A stretch of 64,000 nt of DNA from WHUA01 sp963711215 (GTDB taxonomy: Bacteria > Pseudomonadota > Alphaproteobacteria > UBA8366): assembly GCA_963711215.1 (NCBI GenBank), contig CAVQDH010000013.1, positions 434,001 to 498,000 of the forward strand, in the 5' to 3' direction. Position numbers and translations under genes: made by a program. Under the pieces are notes generated by a model. It was not told where the DNA came from. It searched no databases and saw only the letters and a list, made by a program, of their open reading frames with translations. This document shows positions 16,950 through 26,514 of this stretch, piece by piece. Within the stretch, counting starts at the first letter, position 1. Every line of letters begins with the position of its first letter.

Positions 16950-17343
16950 ATGTATTCTGCACAAATGACCAAAGACGAGTACGACAAGGCCGGCGCCTGG
17001 GGCCTGCTTGCCAGTGTCGATCTGCACGGCTGCAATCCCGGCACCGTTCGCGATGCCGACAAGATCCGGGCATTCGTCGCCGAGCTGTGCCGGCGGATCG
17101 ACATGCGTCCGTTCGGCGCCTGCCACGTGCAGTATTTCGGCACCAGCGAGGAGGTCGCCGGCTTCTCGATGACGCAGTTCGTCGAGACGTCGCTGATCTC
17201 CGGTCATTTCGTCGACAAGACCAACGCCGTCTATCTCGACATCTTCGCCTGCAAGTACTTCGAGCCCGAGACTCGCGGCGCGCTACGCCGCCGGCTACTT
17301 CGAGGCGGCCGACCACACCCTGCACGTCCTGCTGCGGAAGTAA
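16950..17343 (+). CDS. S-adenosylmethionine decarboxylase-like protein (one frame break; atypical active site)
   Basis: About 130 residues of the SpeD/AdoMet-decarboxylase fold: WGLLASVDLHGCNP, GFSMTQFVETSLISGHF and YLDIFACKYFEP. In classical bacterial SpeD the proenzyme cleaves at a Glu-Ser bond that becomes the pyruvoyl group. Here that site reads Glu-Thr-Ser and the downstream His is shifted, while the conserved Cys of the strand (FACK) is kept. The frame breaks at the CCC run 17265-17267; removing one C gives EPRLAARYAAGYFEAADH. Starts at 16950 or 16965 are both ATG. It may make polyamines by an altered mechanism or be a non-catalytic homologue. No spermidine synthase is adjacent. Confidence 0.75.
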
Positions 17344-17403
17344 CCGTTACGCGGGATGCCGGCCGGCGCCGGCGGACCGGGGGCTTCCGCGCAAGCGCCG
17401 CTT

Positions 17404-17826
17404 TCACGGCGCGGGGGGCTTGGCGATCCAGCCGACGTATGTGAGCCAAAGGCCGATGAGCATCAGCAGGCCGAAGCCGATCACGACAAGCGGCGTGACG
17501 GTCACCACTGCGGTGCTGGCGCGCGCCATCAAGTGCGGCGCGACCAGCAGCAGCGTGCCGCGCAGCGCCAGGAGCCATCCGAACAGCGAGATAACGATGG
17601 CCGCCGGTCTCGACCAGCTATCGTGATACGCGATGATGATGAGCCCGCCGAACAGGAGCACGCCGCCGGTGATCCAAACGAGCGCCTCGTTCCTGAAGAA
17701 TGCGGTCAGGACAAGGCCCAGTTCGGGCGCGCGGATCGCTACGCTGATCGGAATGATGACAAGGAAAGGCCCGATGACGCGTGCGAGCGCACGGGTTCGG
17801 TCTCTGGCGTCTTGCATGGCTGGCAT
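17404..17826 (-). CDS. Four-helix integral membrane protein, unknown function
   Basis: About 140 residues with four predicted membrane segments (FLVIIPISVAI, WITGGVLLFGGLIII, AIVISLFGWLLALRG, VVIGFGLLMLIGLWL). Such four-TM proteins of unknown role are common in alphaproteobacteria. The ATG at 17824-17826 has GGGAGGGAG five bases upstream. It is a single gene between the SpeD-like gene and the Rap1a-like gene. Confidence 0.7.
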   Translation of the reverse strand: MPAMQDARDRTRALARVIGPFLVIIPISVAIRAPELGLVLTAFFRNEALVWITGGVLLFGGLIIIAYHDSWSRPAAIVISLFGWLLALRGTLLLVAPHLMARASTAVVTVTPLVVIGFGLLMLIGLWLTYVGWIAKPPAP

Positions 17827-18010
17827 CAGCACTCCCTCCCGCTTGGAAACCTACAGAGCCGCGGCACACCGGAAATTTTCGCAATCGCCGCCTTAGCGGC
17901 ATCCGAATACCATATGAACGCATGATAGGATCGTCCGCTCCTGAGAATTTGGCGCCGCGAACGCCTTCGCACGTTAACCCGACCGCACCGGCCGCGCACC
18001 ACACCCGTTC

Positions 18011-18406
18011 CTACTTCCCGCACGGCCACGCCTCGGTGAAGGCGATGTAGACGCCTTCGCCCCAGAATTCGTGCCAATAGGCCGGGTGCTCGTTGGCCCA
18101 GTGGAGGAAGACCTCCAACCGCTTCTCGTTGTCCACGCGCGCCGGCTCGCAGAAGCCGCCGCCGCGGGCGGGCTTGCTTTTCGACACCGGGAAGCGCGTC
18201 GCGTAGCCGACAGCGTAGCCTTCCAGCAGCCCGGTGCAATAGCCGACGTTGAATTTGTTGGCGATATAGCCGCCCATCAGGGAGTTGGAGACTTCCAGGC
18301 ATCGCTGGCGGAGCTGGCCGATCGTCGTGAACTCCTCGTCCGCGCCGGTCGGCGCCGCGGCCAGGATCAAGATGGCGCTCAGAGCGATTCCCCACAGCTT
18401 GCGCAT
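18011..18406 (-). CDS. Secreted Rap1a/Tai-type (immunity-like) protein
   Basis: About 131 residues: signal peptide (LWGIALSAILILAAAPTGA), then the Rap1a layout of a first Cys in LRQRCLE, GYCTGLLEGY, GFCEPARV, a helix ending in HPAYWHE, and a final WPCGK. In Serratia, Rap1a proteins are periplasmic immunity proteins against type VI effectors; many homologues are solitary and of unknown role. The ATG at 18404-18406 has GGGAGG five bases upstream. No type VI effector or secretion gene is nearby. The fold assignment is fair; immunity function is only family inference. Confidence 0.7.
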   Translation of the reverse strand: MRKLWGIALSAILILAAAPTGADEEFTTIGQLRQRCLEVSNSLMGGYIANKFNVGYCTGLLEGYAVGYATRFPVSKSKPARGGGFCEPARVDNEKRLEVFLHWANEHPAYWHEFWGEGVYIAFTEAWPCGK

Positions 18407-18497
18407 GGCGGCCTCCCGCTTGCTCCTGCCGCAGCTTAGCACCCGCGTCCGGGCCGCCGGTCACGAAAGTGTCGGCACCGTTCTCGCTGCCAAGAAA

Positions 18498-18524
18498 GAG
18501 GCCCGGTCCTGCCGGCCGGGCCTC
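18498..18524 (-). terminator. Probable terminator after the REC-GGDEF-EAL gene
   Basis: A 9-bp perfect stem (GAGGCCCGG/CCGGGCCTC) with a 9-base loop, followed on the minus strand by CTTTCTTGG, about 135 bases after the stop. The rest of 18407-18658 holds no gene. Confidence 0.55.
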
Positions 18525-18658
18525 CTTCGCTTGCACGGGTCGATGGCGAGGCGTGTTCGGGCAACTTGCGTCCGACGGGGGGCGGATGGGTTGCCCTGAC
18601 CACTTAAACCAGATCAATTGACCTGCGGTCGGGTGGAATTGCCCGATTGCCGATCGAT

Positions 18659-20518
18659 CTAGGCCGCGCCTTGCGGTTCTTCCCCTCTCCGGTTCCATAT
18701 ACCGGCCCGGGTGACGGTGCGGCGCCAGACCGCAAGGTCGTCCACCGGGAGTGGTGGCGCAATGAAATCGCCCTGAACGAAGCCCACGCCGCAGGCGCGC
18801 GCTTGCTCGAGCTGTACGGTGTTGCTGATGCCGGTGGCGACGACGCGGAGGCTGAGATCCTTCGCCATGGCGGCGATATGGCGCATCGGCCAAGGCTCCG
18901 CGTCGTCCGGCGGCCCGGACGGGGCCAGCCCTTGCACGAGGGCGGGCGACAGGCTGAGCCATTGTCCGGGGACCTTGTCGAGCTCGACGGCCGGCAGGAG
19001 CGGATCGCCGAAATCCTCGACTGCGACCTGGATGCCGGATTCCTGCAGCAGCTTGAGCTCGCGCGCGACGATCGTGCTGTTATGCGCGAGGACCGCGGTG
19101 TTGAAGCGGAACATGATTTGGGACGGCATGATCCCGGCGGCTTCCGCCTTGGCGCGGGTGATGGCGGTCAGGTAGCCGCCGCTCAGCTCGGCATGGCTGA
19201 CGGGGATCGAGCAGCAGAGCTGCTGTTGCTGGAAGGTCGCCCAAACGCCCATTGCGTCGCAGCAGTTGTCGAGCGCCCATTCGCCGATCGGGCCGATCAG
19301 CCCGGCCGCCTCGGCAAGCGGCAGGAACTCGTCGCTGAACACGGGCCCGTGCACGGGATGCTGCCAGCGCATCGCCGCCGCGACCGCCTCCATGCGGCCG
19401 GTGGCGCAATCGATCACCGGCTGGAAGCGCATCTGCAGCTGGTTCTTCTCGATCGCCGAGGGGAGGTCGGCGGTCAGCTCGCGGCGGCGGTCCATGCGCC
19501 GGCCGAGCTGCGCCTGGTAGAAGCGGACGCTGCCCGCCGGCGTCTGGCTGGTGGTCGCCAGCGCGGCTTCGGTGGCGCGCATCAGGGCGGTGGCGCTGTG
19601 GCCGTCATGCGGGCAGATCGACACCCCCATGCGGATATCCGGCTCCGTGTTGCCCAGGAAGTCATAGGGCTGGCGCAGCCAGCTCATGATCCGCGCCGCC
19701 AGCGTGCCGGCGACACTGGCGCCGGGGAGGTCCTGGGCGATCAGCGCGAAGCGGTTGCCGCCGGTGCGCGCCGCGACGTCGCAGCTGCGCAGGAAGGTCT
19801 TCAGCCGGCCGGCGACGGCCTTCAGCAGCGCATTCTCCGCGCCCTGGCCCAGCGCCTCGGCGATGTCGTCGAGGTTGGCAACCTCCACCATGAAGATCAT
19901 GGCCGGCTTCATGGTGCGGATGGACGCCCGGATGACGCCCTCGAGCGCCTCCTCGTAAGGCTGCAGCCCCGGCAGCTCGGTCAACGGGTCGAGCGCCGGC
20001 AGCGACCGGTTGCGCGGCTGGGACTTGCGGCGCAGCAGGGCGACTTCGACGGCGTGCTTGAGCGCCGCCGGGGTCAGGCCGTCCTTGGCGATGACGTCGA
20101 CGGCGCCGCTTTGCAGCAGGTGGAAGGCCAGCTCCTGGTCGCGCTGGCCGGTGACGAAGACCACCGCGGGGGCGCGGTCGGCCTGGATCGCCTTGATCGA
20201 CTCCAGGACGGCGGTGCCTTGGCCGTCGCCGAGATTGTGATCGAGCAACACGCAGTCGAAATCCCGATGAGCGATCGCCTCGCGGGCGGTCTCGACCGAT
20301 TCGGCCTCGTCCAGCGTCGACGGCATGCCGGTCTTCTGCAACAGGCGGCGAATCTGCAGGCGGTCGATCGCCTCGTCCTCGACCAGCAGAAGCTGCGGCC
20401 CGGACTCGAAGGATTGGGAATCGGTCTCGGGATCGGTCGGCGACGCATCATCGTCGATCAGCAGGTCGCCGCATTCCTCGAGTGGGGGTGCGTCGCGGAG
20501 GGCAGTACGAGCACTCAT
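18659..20518 (-). CDS. Response-regulator protein with degenerate GGDEF and EAL domains
   Basis: A 619-residue cytoplasmic signalling protein. Residues 42-165 form a receiver with phosphoacceptor Asp93 (LLDHNLGDG). Residues 178-335 are a GGDEF domain whose active-site loop reads GGNRF (253-257). Residues 350-605 are an EAL domain in which the EAL motif is EAV (377-379), the metal/glutamate strand is FRFNTAVL and the DDFG motif is VEDFGD. These changes remove residues needed to make or cleave c-di-GMP, so it is probably a phosphorylation-controlled c-di-GMP receptor or protein-interaction switch, not an enzyme. The ATG is at 20516-20518. It lies next to the kinase/regulator pair but is separated by a 319-base A+T-rich gap. 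Confidence 0.9.
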   Translation of the reverse strand: MSARTALRDAPPLEECGDLLIDDDASPTDPETDSQSFESGPQLLLVEDEAIDRLQIRRLLQKTGMPSTLDEAESVETAREAIAHRDFDCVLLDHNLGDGQGTAVLESIKAIQADRAPAVVFVTGQRDQELAFHLLQSGAVDVIAKDGLTPAALKHAVEVALLRRKSQPRNRSLPALDPLTELPGLQPYEEALEGVIRASIRTMKPAMIFMVEVANLDDIAEALGQGAENALLKAVAGRLKTFLRSCDVAARTGGNRFALIAQDLPGASVAGTLAARIMSWLRQPYDFLGNTEPDIRMGVSICPHDGHSATALMRATEAALATTSQTPAGSVRFYQAQLGRRMDRRRELTADLPSAIEKNQLQMRFQPVIDCATGRMEAVAAAMRWQHPVHGPVFSDEFLPLAEAAGLIGPIGEWALDNCCDAMGVWATFQQQQLCCSIPVSHAELSGGYLTAITRAKAEAAGIMPSQIMFRFNTAVLAHNSTIVARELKLLQESGIQVAVEDFGDPLLPAVELDKVPGQWLSLSPALVQGLAPSGPPDDAEPWPMRHIAAMAKDLSLRVVATGISNTVQLEQARACGVGFVQGDFIAPPLPVDDLAVWRRTVTRAGIWNRRGEEPQGAA

Positions 20519-20837
20519 TTGGCCTATGTCTCCCTATTGAAATTGATTGTTTGAAATCAATCCCTGTAAATCACATGCGAAAGTATTGAGTAGGATTAGT
20601 TAAGGAATTACGGAAATATTAAGGAAACAAAATCTAAGGATTCGTAGTGAACAAGGTCGGTAAATTCTTGAGAATTAACAGACTAGCTATTGTCGGGGGC
20701 GGATATATTGAATTTTTTGAAATAACGGTTTGTTTACCATCAAGGCCGGCCGGTGATCGCGCTCGAAGGAAATTTTTAACGAGACACGCAGGACGCGTCC
20801 CGGCGAGCGCTGCGCCGCTTCGGGAAGGCCGGCGATC
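20519..20837. other. A+T-rich intergenic region upstream of the REC-GGDEF-EAL gene
   Basis: About one-third G+C over 20521-20700 by hand count. It contains an ATTGATT/AATCAAT inverted repeat near 20542-20561. A GTG-started 66-codon ORF at 20647-20847 has no protein-like pattern and is not called. Likely promoter sequence for the minus-strand gene. Confidence 0.5.
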
Positions 20838-21260
20838 CTACTCGTAGTATTTTTTGATCAGGTGCCGGAAAACGGTCTCATCGATCGGCTTCACCAGATA
20901 GTCGTGAACGAACTCGTATTCCAGGGCATCCGCCCGGTCCTTGGCGTGGTTCGAGGAGCTGTACATCAGCACGATGAAGCAGCCCGCCTCGCGCTTGCGT
21001 TCTTCGAGCTGCTTCTTGAGCTTCTCCAGGACCTCGAACCCGTTCATCCGCGGCATGTTGATGTCGAGCAGGACGAGGACGGGCGGCGGGACGTCGCCGA
21101 TTTTTTCCTGAAACGCGCTATCGTCGTTGAACAGCTCGGTGAATTCGTCGCCGGCGTTGAATTCGATGATCCGGCAATCGGTGCCCGATCCGGTGATCGC
21201 GCGGCGGGCGATATAGCGGTCCATCTCTTCGTCATCGACGATGACAACGGGAATGCTCAT
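20838..21260 (-). CDS. Single-domain CheY/Rcp1-type response regulator
   Basis: A 140-residue stand-alone receiver. The acidic pair is VDDEE, the phosphoacceptor is Asp66 in LLDINMPRMNGF, the switch residue lies in MYSSSN and the lysine in YLVKPID. It has no output domain. Its start overlaps the histidine-kinase stop by four bases (ATGA), so the two form a coupled pair, as for phytochrome/Rcp1 and related PAS kinases. The output is probably by protein interaction or phosphorelay. Confidence 0.93.
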   Translation of the reverse strand: MSIPVVIVDDEEMDRYIARRAITGSGTDCRIIEFNAGDEFTELFNDDSAFQEKIGDVPPPVLVLLDINMPRMNGFEVLEKLKKQLEERKREAGCFIVLMYSSSNHAKDRADALEYEFVHDYLVKPIDETVFRHLIKKYYE

Positions 21261-22777
21261 GCTGCTGCATCCTTTACGGACGGCTTGGGATGAAGGGGAA
21301 GCGTCGTGGTGAAGACGGTGCCCTTAGGGGAGCTCTCGAAGATGATGGTCCCGCCGAGATACCGCACGTTCTTCTGCACGAGCGCGAGACCCAGCCCGCT
21401 GCCGGGATTGGCGGCATTGGTGAAGCGCTGGAACAGCTTGAAGACCTTCTCGTGACAGTCGGCGGGAATGCCGACCCCGTTGTCCCGCACCGCGATCACG
21501 ACGGTGTCGTCCGACACTCCTGTCTCGATCACGATTTCCGGGTTCTTCTTCGCCGGGTCGCGGTATTTCAGGGCGTTCGACAGCAGGTTCTCGAGGATCA
21601 CAAAGAAGCGCACCTTGACGGTGACGATGGGATCCGTGTGGTGATAGCGGGTGACAAGCCGGACCTCGTCGCCTCCGGCCAGCTCGCGGATATTCGCCCA
21701 GATCTCCGCGACCGCGTCGGCGACGGAGACGGGCGTCAGCTCGTTCTCCACGTGATCCGTGCGGGCCAACGCGAGCATGTCCTCGATGCGCTGGGCGAGC
21801 CGTTCGGCCATGCTCTGCGCGCGGGTTAGGTTCTGGCTGATCTCCGCGATATTTCCGTCCGCGATGTCCTGTTGGCAGATCTTCATCGCGCCGGTAATCG
21901 ACGCGAGCGGCGCCTTCAGATCGTGCGAGGCGCTGTAGGCGAACTGGGTGAGCTCCTCGTTGAGATGCGTCAGCTCGATGTTCTTCCGCCGGATCAGGTC
22001 CTCGCGCGCCTTGCGCTCGGTGATGTCGATGATCGTCGCCACGATCAGGCGGCTCTGGGCGTCTTCGAACGGCGTCAGCCCGATCTCGATCGGGAATTCC
22101 GAGCCGTCCTTTCGCAACCCGTAAAGCTCGCGGCCGACGCCCATCGAGCGGCGCTCGCGGGTGTTCAGGTAGCTCGTGCGATAGACGCTGTGCTTGCGCC
22201 GGAACCGCTGCGGCACCAGCTCTTCGATCGGACGGCCGATCAGCTCGCCTTTCGCGTAGCCGAACATGACGTCGGCGCTGGCGTTGGTCAGCACGATCTT
22301 GCCGTGGTCGTCGACCTTGATCATCGAGCTGGCGGAGGCGTCGAGGGTGAGCCGGATGCGCATTTCGTTGCGCTTTCGCTCCGTGATATCGACGACGGAA
22401 ACGAGCACCCCGCTCGTATGATCTTCACCGATCGGCTGCAATCCGATCTCGACGGGGATCAGGTGCCCTTCCTTGTGCTTGCCGAAGAGGTCGCGGCCCT
22501 TGCCCATGCTGCGGGAGGTCGGCAGCTCGAAAAACGCCTGCCGGAACTCGCCATGCGCATGCTTGATCTCATCGGGCAGCAGAATATCGAGCTTTTTGCC
22601 GAGAAGCTGGCCCTTTTCGTATCCGAACAGCGTGTCGAAATGCTCGTTGGCGAGAACAATCGTGCCGTCTCGCCGCACGATCATGAGCGGAGTCGGCGAA
22701 ATATCCAGGACGAGCCGATACTTCGCTTCGATGGTGGACGTGTTCAGAGCGGGTCGCTGAACCATCGGGGCAGCCAT
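21257..22777 (-). CDS. PAS-PAS sensor histidine kinase (cytoplasmic)
   Basis: A 506-residue soluble kinase. There are two PAS domains (about 18-135 and 140-258), each ending in VxDITERK. The dimerisation helix has the phospho-His285 in AYSASHDLKAPL, the HATPase has the N-box ENLLSNALKYR, and DNGVGIP and GSGLGLALVQKN follow. The lack of membrane helices means it senses an internal signal through the PAS domains; both PAS cores contain the insert SMGKGRDLFG / SMGVGRELYG, suggesting an internal duplication. It is phosphorylation partner to the receiver that follows. Confidence 0.94.
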   Translation of the reverse strand: MAAPMVQRPALNTSTIEAKYRLVLDISPTPLMIVRRDGTIVLANEHFDTLFGYEKGQLLGKKLDILLPDEIKHAHGEFRQAFFELPTSRSMGKGRDLFGKHKEGHLIPVEIGLQPIGEDHTSGVLVSVVDITERKRNEMRIRLTLDASASSMIKVDDHGKIVLTNASADVMFGYAKGELIGRPIEELVPQRFRRKHSVYRTSYLNTRERRSMGVGRELYGLRKDGSEFPIEIGLTPFEDAQSRLIVATIIDITERKAREDLIRRKNIELTHLNEELTQFAYSASHDLKAPLASITGAMKICQQDIADGNIAEISQNLTRAQSMAERLAQRIEDMLALARTDHVENELTPVSVADAVAEIWANIRELAGGDEVRLVTRYHHTDPIVTVKVRFFVILENLLSNALKYRDPAKKNPEIVIETGVSDDTVVIAVRDNGVGIPADCHEKVFKLFQRFTNAANPGSGLGLALVQKNVRYLGGTIIFESSPKGTVFTTTLPLHPKPSVKDAAA

Positions 22778-22936
22778 ATAAAGTAAATGGATAAATCAAT
22801 GCCCTCCTTTTCTCCTCGCAACTCCTTAATATTTTCTCACTGAGACCGCGGATTTCTGGAAATTCTCAACTGGCGACATAATAGAGGCCCGGTCGTACAA
22901 CCGGGCCTCCGCCTTCTCGATTCCAGGGCAGAGCCG

Positions 22937-24119
22937 TCAGACGATGCCGTCTTCCTTCATCTTGGCGAAGTCCTTCGCGGTCACGCCGCAGAGCTCGTGC
23001 AGGATCTCCTCGGAATGCTCGCCCAGCTCGGGCGGGCGGGTGATGTCGGCCGGGGAGGCGGAGAGCTTGATCGGGCAGCCGACCGTCTTGAAGGTGCCGT
23101 ATTTCGGGTACTCGACATCGACGATCATGTCGCGGGCGATGAGGTGCGGGTCGTTCAGGATCTCGCCGGTGTCCTGGCAGGCGCCGCAAGGCACGCCCGC
23201 GTCGCCCAGGATCTTCATCACCTCGTATTTCGTGCGCTGCTTGGTCCACGCCGCGACTTCGGCGTTCAGCGCGTCACGGTTCTCCCACCGGCTGTCGGGG
23301 GTCTTGTACCGCGCGTCCTCGCCGAGATGCGCCATGCCGGTCGCCTTGACGAAGGCCGGCCACATCTGCGTCTGGCAGAAGATATAGACGTAGTCGTTGG
23401 GGCCGCCCGGGCTGCAGGGGTAGGTCGTGCCCGGAACCGTCTTGCCGAGCTGGTTGCCCTACGCGCGGCATGGCGGAGCCGCGGCGCTGGTGGTCGCGCA
23501 GGCTGACACGGATGATGTTGAGCACCGCTTCCTGCATCGCGACTTCGACCTGCTGGCCTTCGCCGGTAAGATGGCGCTGCTGCAGGGCGGCCAGGATGCC
23601 GATCGCCATATGCATGCCGGTGCCGGAATCGCCGATCGCCGGATAAATATAGGTCGGCGGGTTCTCCGGAAAGCCGGTGACGCTCATCGCGCCGCCCATC
23701 GCCTGGGCGATCGGCTCGAAGGACTTGAAGTGGCTGTTGGGGCCGTAGGTGCCGAAGCCCTTGATCGTGGCGTAGATCAGCCGCGGATTGATTTCCTTCA
23801 GCGCCTTGTAGCCGAAGCCCATGCGCTCGAGCGCGCCCGGCGAGAAGTTCTCCAGCAGTACGTCGGACTGCGCGATCAGCTTCTTGAACAGCGCCTTGCC
23901 CTGGTCGCTCTTGAGGTCGAGGGTGAGGCTGCGCTTGTTGGCGTTGAAGGTCAGGAAGAACAGCTCGTCGCCCGCCTGGGCGCGCGCGATGTCGCCCTTG
24001 CCGGGCGTCTCCAGCTTGATCACGTCCGCGCCGAACCAAGCGAGGATCTGCGCGCAGGCAGGTCCGGCCTGATTATGCGTCATGTCGATTACGCGAATGC
24101 CGTCCAGCGCCTTGGTCAT
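22937..24119 (-). CDS. Class III (CaiB/BaiF, formyl-CoA:oxalate-like) CoA-transferase (one frame break)
   Basis: Moves CoA between carboxylic acids through an aspartyl-CoA intermediate. The N-terminus LDGIRVIDMTHNQAGPACAQ, GADVIKLETPGKGD, NANKRSLTLDLKS and GFGTYGPN are family hallmarks; the catalytic Asp expected shortly after the last motif is replaced in this copy by the sequence KSFEPIAQAMGG, where Glu stands in its place. The frame breaks at the CCC run 23457-23459 (GGG on the coding strand); dropping one base gives PRVGNQLGKTVPG. The start ATG is at 24117-24119. The next gene upstream on the same strand is a PhyH dioxygenase, 73 bases away, suggesting a shared degradative pathway. The substrate is not known. 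Confidence 0.88.
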
Positions 24120-24192
24120 GGCGTCGCTCCTTTGCGTCGTTGCCGCGTTCCTTGGTCTCGTCACCGATTGTCGCCGCGCGACGGCCGGCCGT

Positions 24193-25102
24193 CTACTCCG
24201 CCGCGGCAGGCTGCGCGGCCTTTTCCGGGCGCGCGAACGGGCTGTTGCGCAGGCCGCGCTGCTTTTCGAAGATCGAATCCCGCCGCTTCAGCCAGTCCAC
24301 GGGCCGCGGCAGCGGCAGGCGCACCTCCAAATCGGCGAGGCGCGGCGACGCGGGAATCTCGCCGATGAGCATCATCTCGTTGAACGCCTCCAGGCTCTCC
24401 GGCATGCTCCGTCAGCGGCCACGCGTCGGCCGCCCGCAGGGTCAGGAACAGGATGCGGCGGTAGTCCGGCGACATATTGGCCGCCGAGCCGTGCAGCGTG
24501 CGGGTGTGGTGGATCGTGATGTCGCCGACCTTGCCCAGCAGCGGCACCGCCTCGGGATACATCGCCTCCGCCCGCGGGTCGGTCACCGCGCCGACGAACA
24601 TGCCGTCCTGGTGATGGTCGAGCACCGGGCCCTTGTGGCTGCCGGGGACGACCAGCAGGGGGCCTTTGTCCTCCGTCACGTCGTCGAGCATGATGCCGAG
24701 CACGCAGAGGTCGTCGTTGGTGTGCGGATAGTAGGCCCAGTCCTGGTGCCACTCGACCGGCTCGCCGCCGCCGCCCGGCTTCAGGTTGAGCTTCAGCCCG
24801 TAGTGGCGGATGGCGGGGCTCACGAGCTGCTGCAGGACTTCGAGCAGCCCCGGATGATGCAGGATCGCCTCATAGGCGGGGTGCTGCTTGATCGGCCGCT
24901 TGATGCGGCGCAGCCGCGGATGCGCCGCGGTGTGGCCGTCTTCCAGATCGAAGATGTCGTCGCTCTCGGTGACGCTGCGCGACCGCTCGAGGAAATCGTC
25001 GGTCACCTGCTGAAGATGCTTCACTTCCGCATCCGACAGAATGTTCGACACGGCAATGTAGCCGTTGTCCTTGTAGAACTGAACCTGCTGCTGGGTGAGC
25101 AT
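24193..25102 (-). CDS. Phytanoyl-CoA dioxygenase (PhyH) family protein (one frame break)
   Basis: Fe(II)/2-oxoglutarate dioxygenase of about 302 residues. The iron ligands are His and Asp of WHQDWAYYPH and the distal His of HHTRTLHGSAAN; the Arg that binds 2-oxoglutarate lies in DYRRILF. The break near 24405 is repaired by dropping one base of a CC pair (GG on the coding strand), joining AWPLTSMPESLEAFNEMM. The ATG at 25100-25102 has AAGGA upstream. It probably forms a unit with the CoA-transferase that follows. The substrate may be an acyl-CoA or another small molecule. Confidence 0.88.
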
Positions 25103-25253
25103 GGCGATCCTTCCCGGTAAAGGCGGTACCTGCTTTGGGCACAAGTATGACCCTCGCTCCTATCAGGGGCAAGTTGGCCCCCGGCGGCGGCGGACGCCCG
25201 CACCGCGCTATCGAGGGGCGCAAAATCGATCCGCCTGATGGTATTCTCCCGCC

Positions 25254-26472
25254 ATGCCGAGCTTCTTGACGCTCTATTACGCCTTGCTGGTCATCTGGCT
25301 GCCGCTGCTCTGGGTCGGGCTCCGGCTGTATGGCTGGAAACGCAAGGTATTGCTCGTCGCCGCGGCGTTCGGGATGGCCGCGACGGCGAGCGAGGTCTGG
25401 CAGATGCTCGGGGCGCCGAACGCCATCCGGCTCGACGTCCTGCTGTTCAGCGTCGTGCTGACTGTGCTGTACGCCACGGCCGCGGTCGTCCTTTATGGCG
25501 CCCGCCGGCGCCGCGCGGCGGTGCTGCTGGGCGTCGCGGTCGTGCTGATCGGCGGCATGATGAGCTATCATTGGATGATGGTCGGCCGGGAGGCCCGGCG
25601 CCTGACCGCGACCTTCGATGCCCGCAACGCGCTTCTGTTCCACGCGAAGTTCCGCGACCAGGCGACCTACGCGCGTCTCTTCGGGCCGTTCCCGCCCGAC
25701 AGCATCACCCAGCCGTCCGGCCATTGGCAAGCGCAGGGATCGTCACCGTTCACGCGCCTCATCATCAACGGGCAGGGGCGCACCTGGCTGTTCTATCATT
25801 GCGGCGAGACCGAATGCGCTTTCGGTCCCACCGACGTCGGCCTGCAGCGCAGCGCGGACGCGGAGAAGGGCGAGATTTCCTGGCAGACCATCCTGCGGCC
25901 GAGCATCGGCGACTCGCTGCCCGTGCGGATCCTTCGCGAGGGCGTCGACGGCATCGTGGTCGAGGCGCGCGGCCAGGCGATCGCCTTCGCCAAGGCGCCG
26001 CCGCCAATCGACCCCAATCCGCCCGTCCGCAGCATCGAGTTCGTCGGCTCCTTCGCCGACGCCGCGTGCTTGGGCGCGCATGCGCGGGTGCGCCAGATCT
26101 GGCTCTGGCGGACGCAAGGTCGGCTCTACGCCGTCGGCGTCTTCCAGACGTTGCTGGCCGGGCAGCGGGCGCAATTCGTCACGCCGGCCGTGCTGGGCGA
26201 GGGGCGGAAGGCGGGCGATGCCTCCGTCTTCAACTGGCAGCGGGAGGGACGCAAGGGCACCGCCGCGATCGCGCTGACGGGCGGCGCGGTTTCGCTCACG
26301 CTCACCGAAGATGGCCGCAAGGCGGAAGTTGGTGACGCTTCCGCGTCGGGTCATCTTCCGCGACGACGCAATCGATTTCGCGCCGCTCACCACCGTCGCC
26401 GACTGGCGGCACTGGTTCGAGACCGTGCTGGTCGGAAGCTTTTTTTCGGCGGAAATTCCCGGCTGCAAATGA
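25254..26472 (+). CDS. Membrane-anchored protein of unknown function (one frame break)
   Basis: Not recognised. About 406 residues. The N-terminal 110 residues have four membrane helices (LLVIWLPLLWVGLRL, VLLVAAAFGMAATA, VLLFSVVLTVLYATAAVVL, AAVLLGVAVVLIGG). A large soluble domain follows, with paired Cys in HCGETECAFGP. The last 45 residues are out of frame until one base is removed near 26327 (AAGTTGGTG), after which ...TLPRRVIFRDDAIDF runs to the stop at 26470. No ribosome site stands out. It is divergent from the PhyH gene and upstream of greB. Confidence 0.65.
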
Positions 26473-26514
26473 TATGTCCCTACGCATGGTTCGATACGGA
26501 GCACGGCCCGGGCG

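Noticed and set aside
20647..20847. 66-codon ORF upstream of the response regulator
   Set aside because: GTG start without ribosome site, no conserved pattern, lies in promoter-like A+T-rich sequence.
22937..24119. CoA-transferase as pseudogene
   Set aside because: Only one insertion in a GGG run breaks the frame; all motifs after it are intact.
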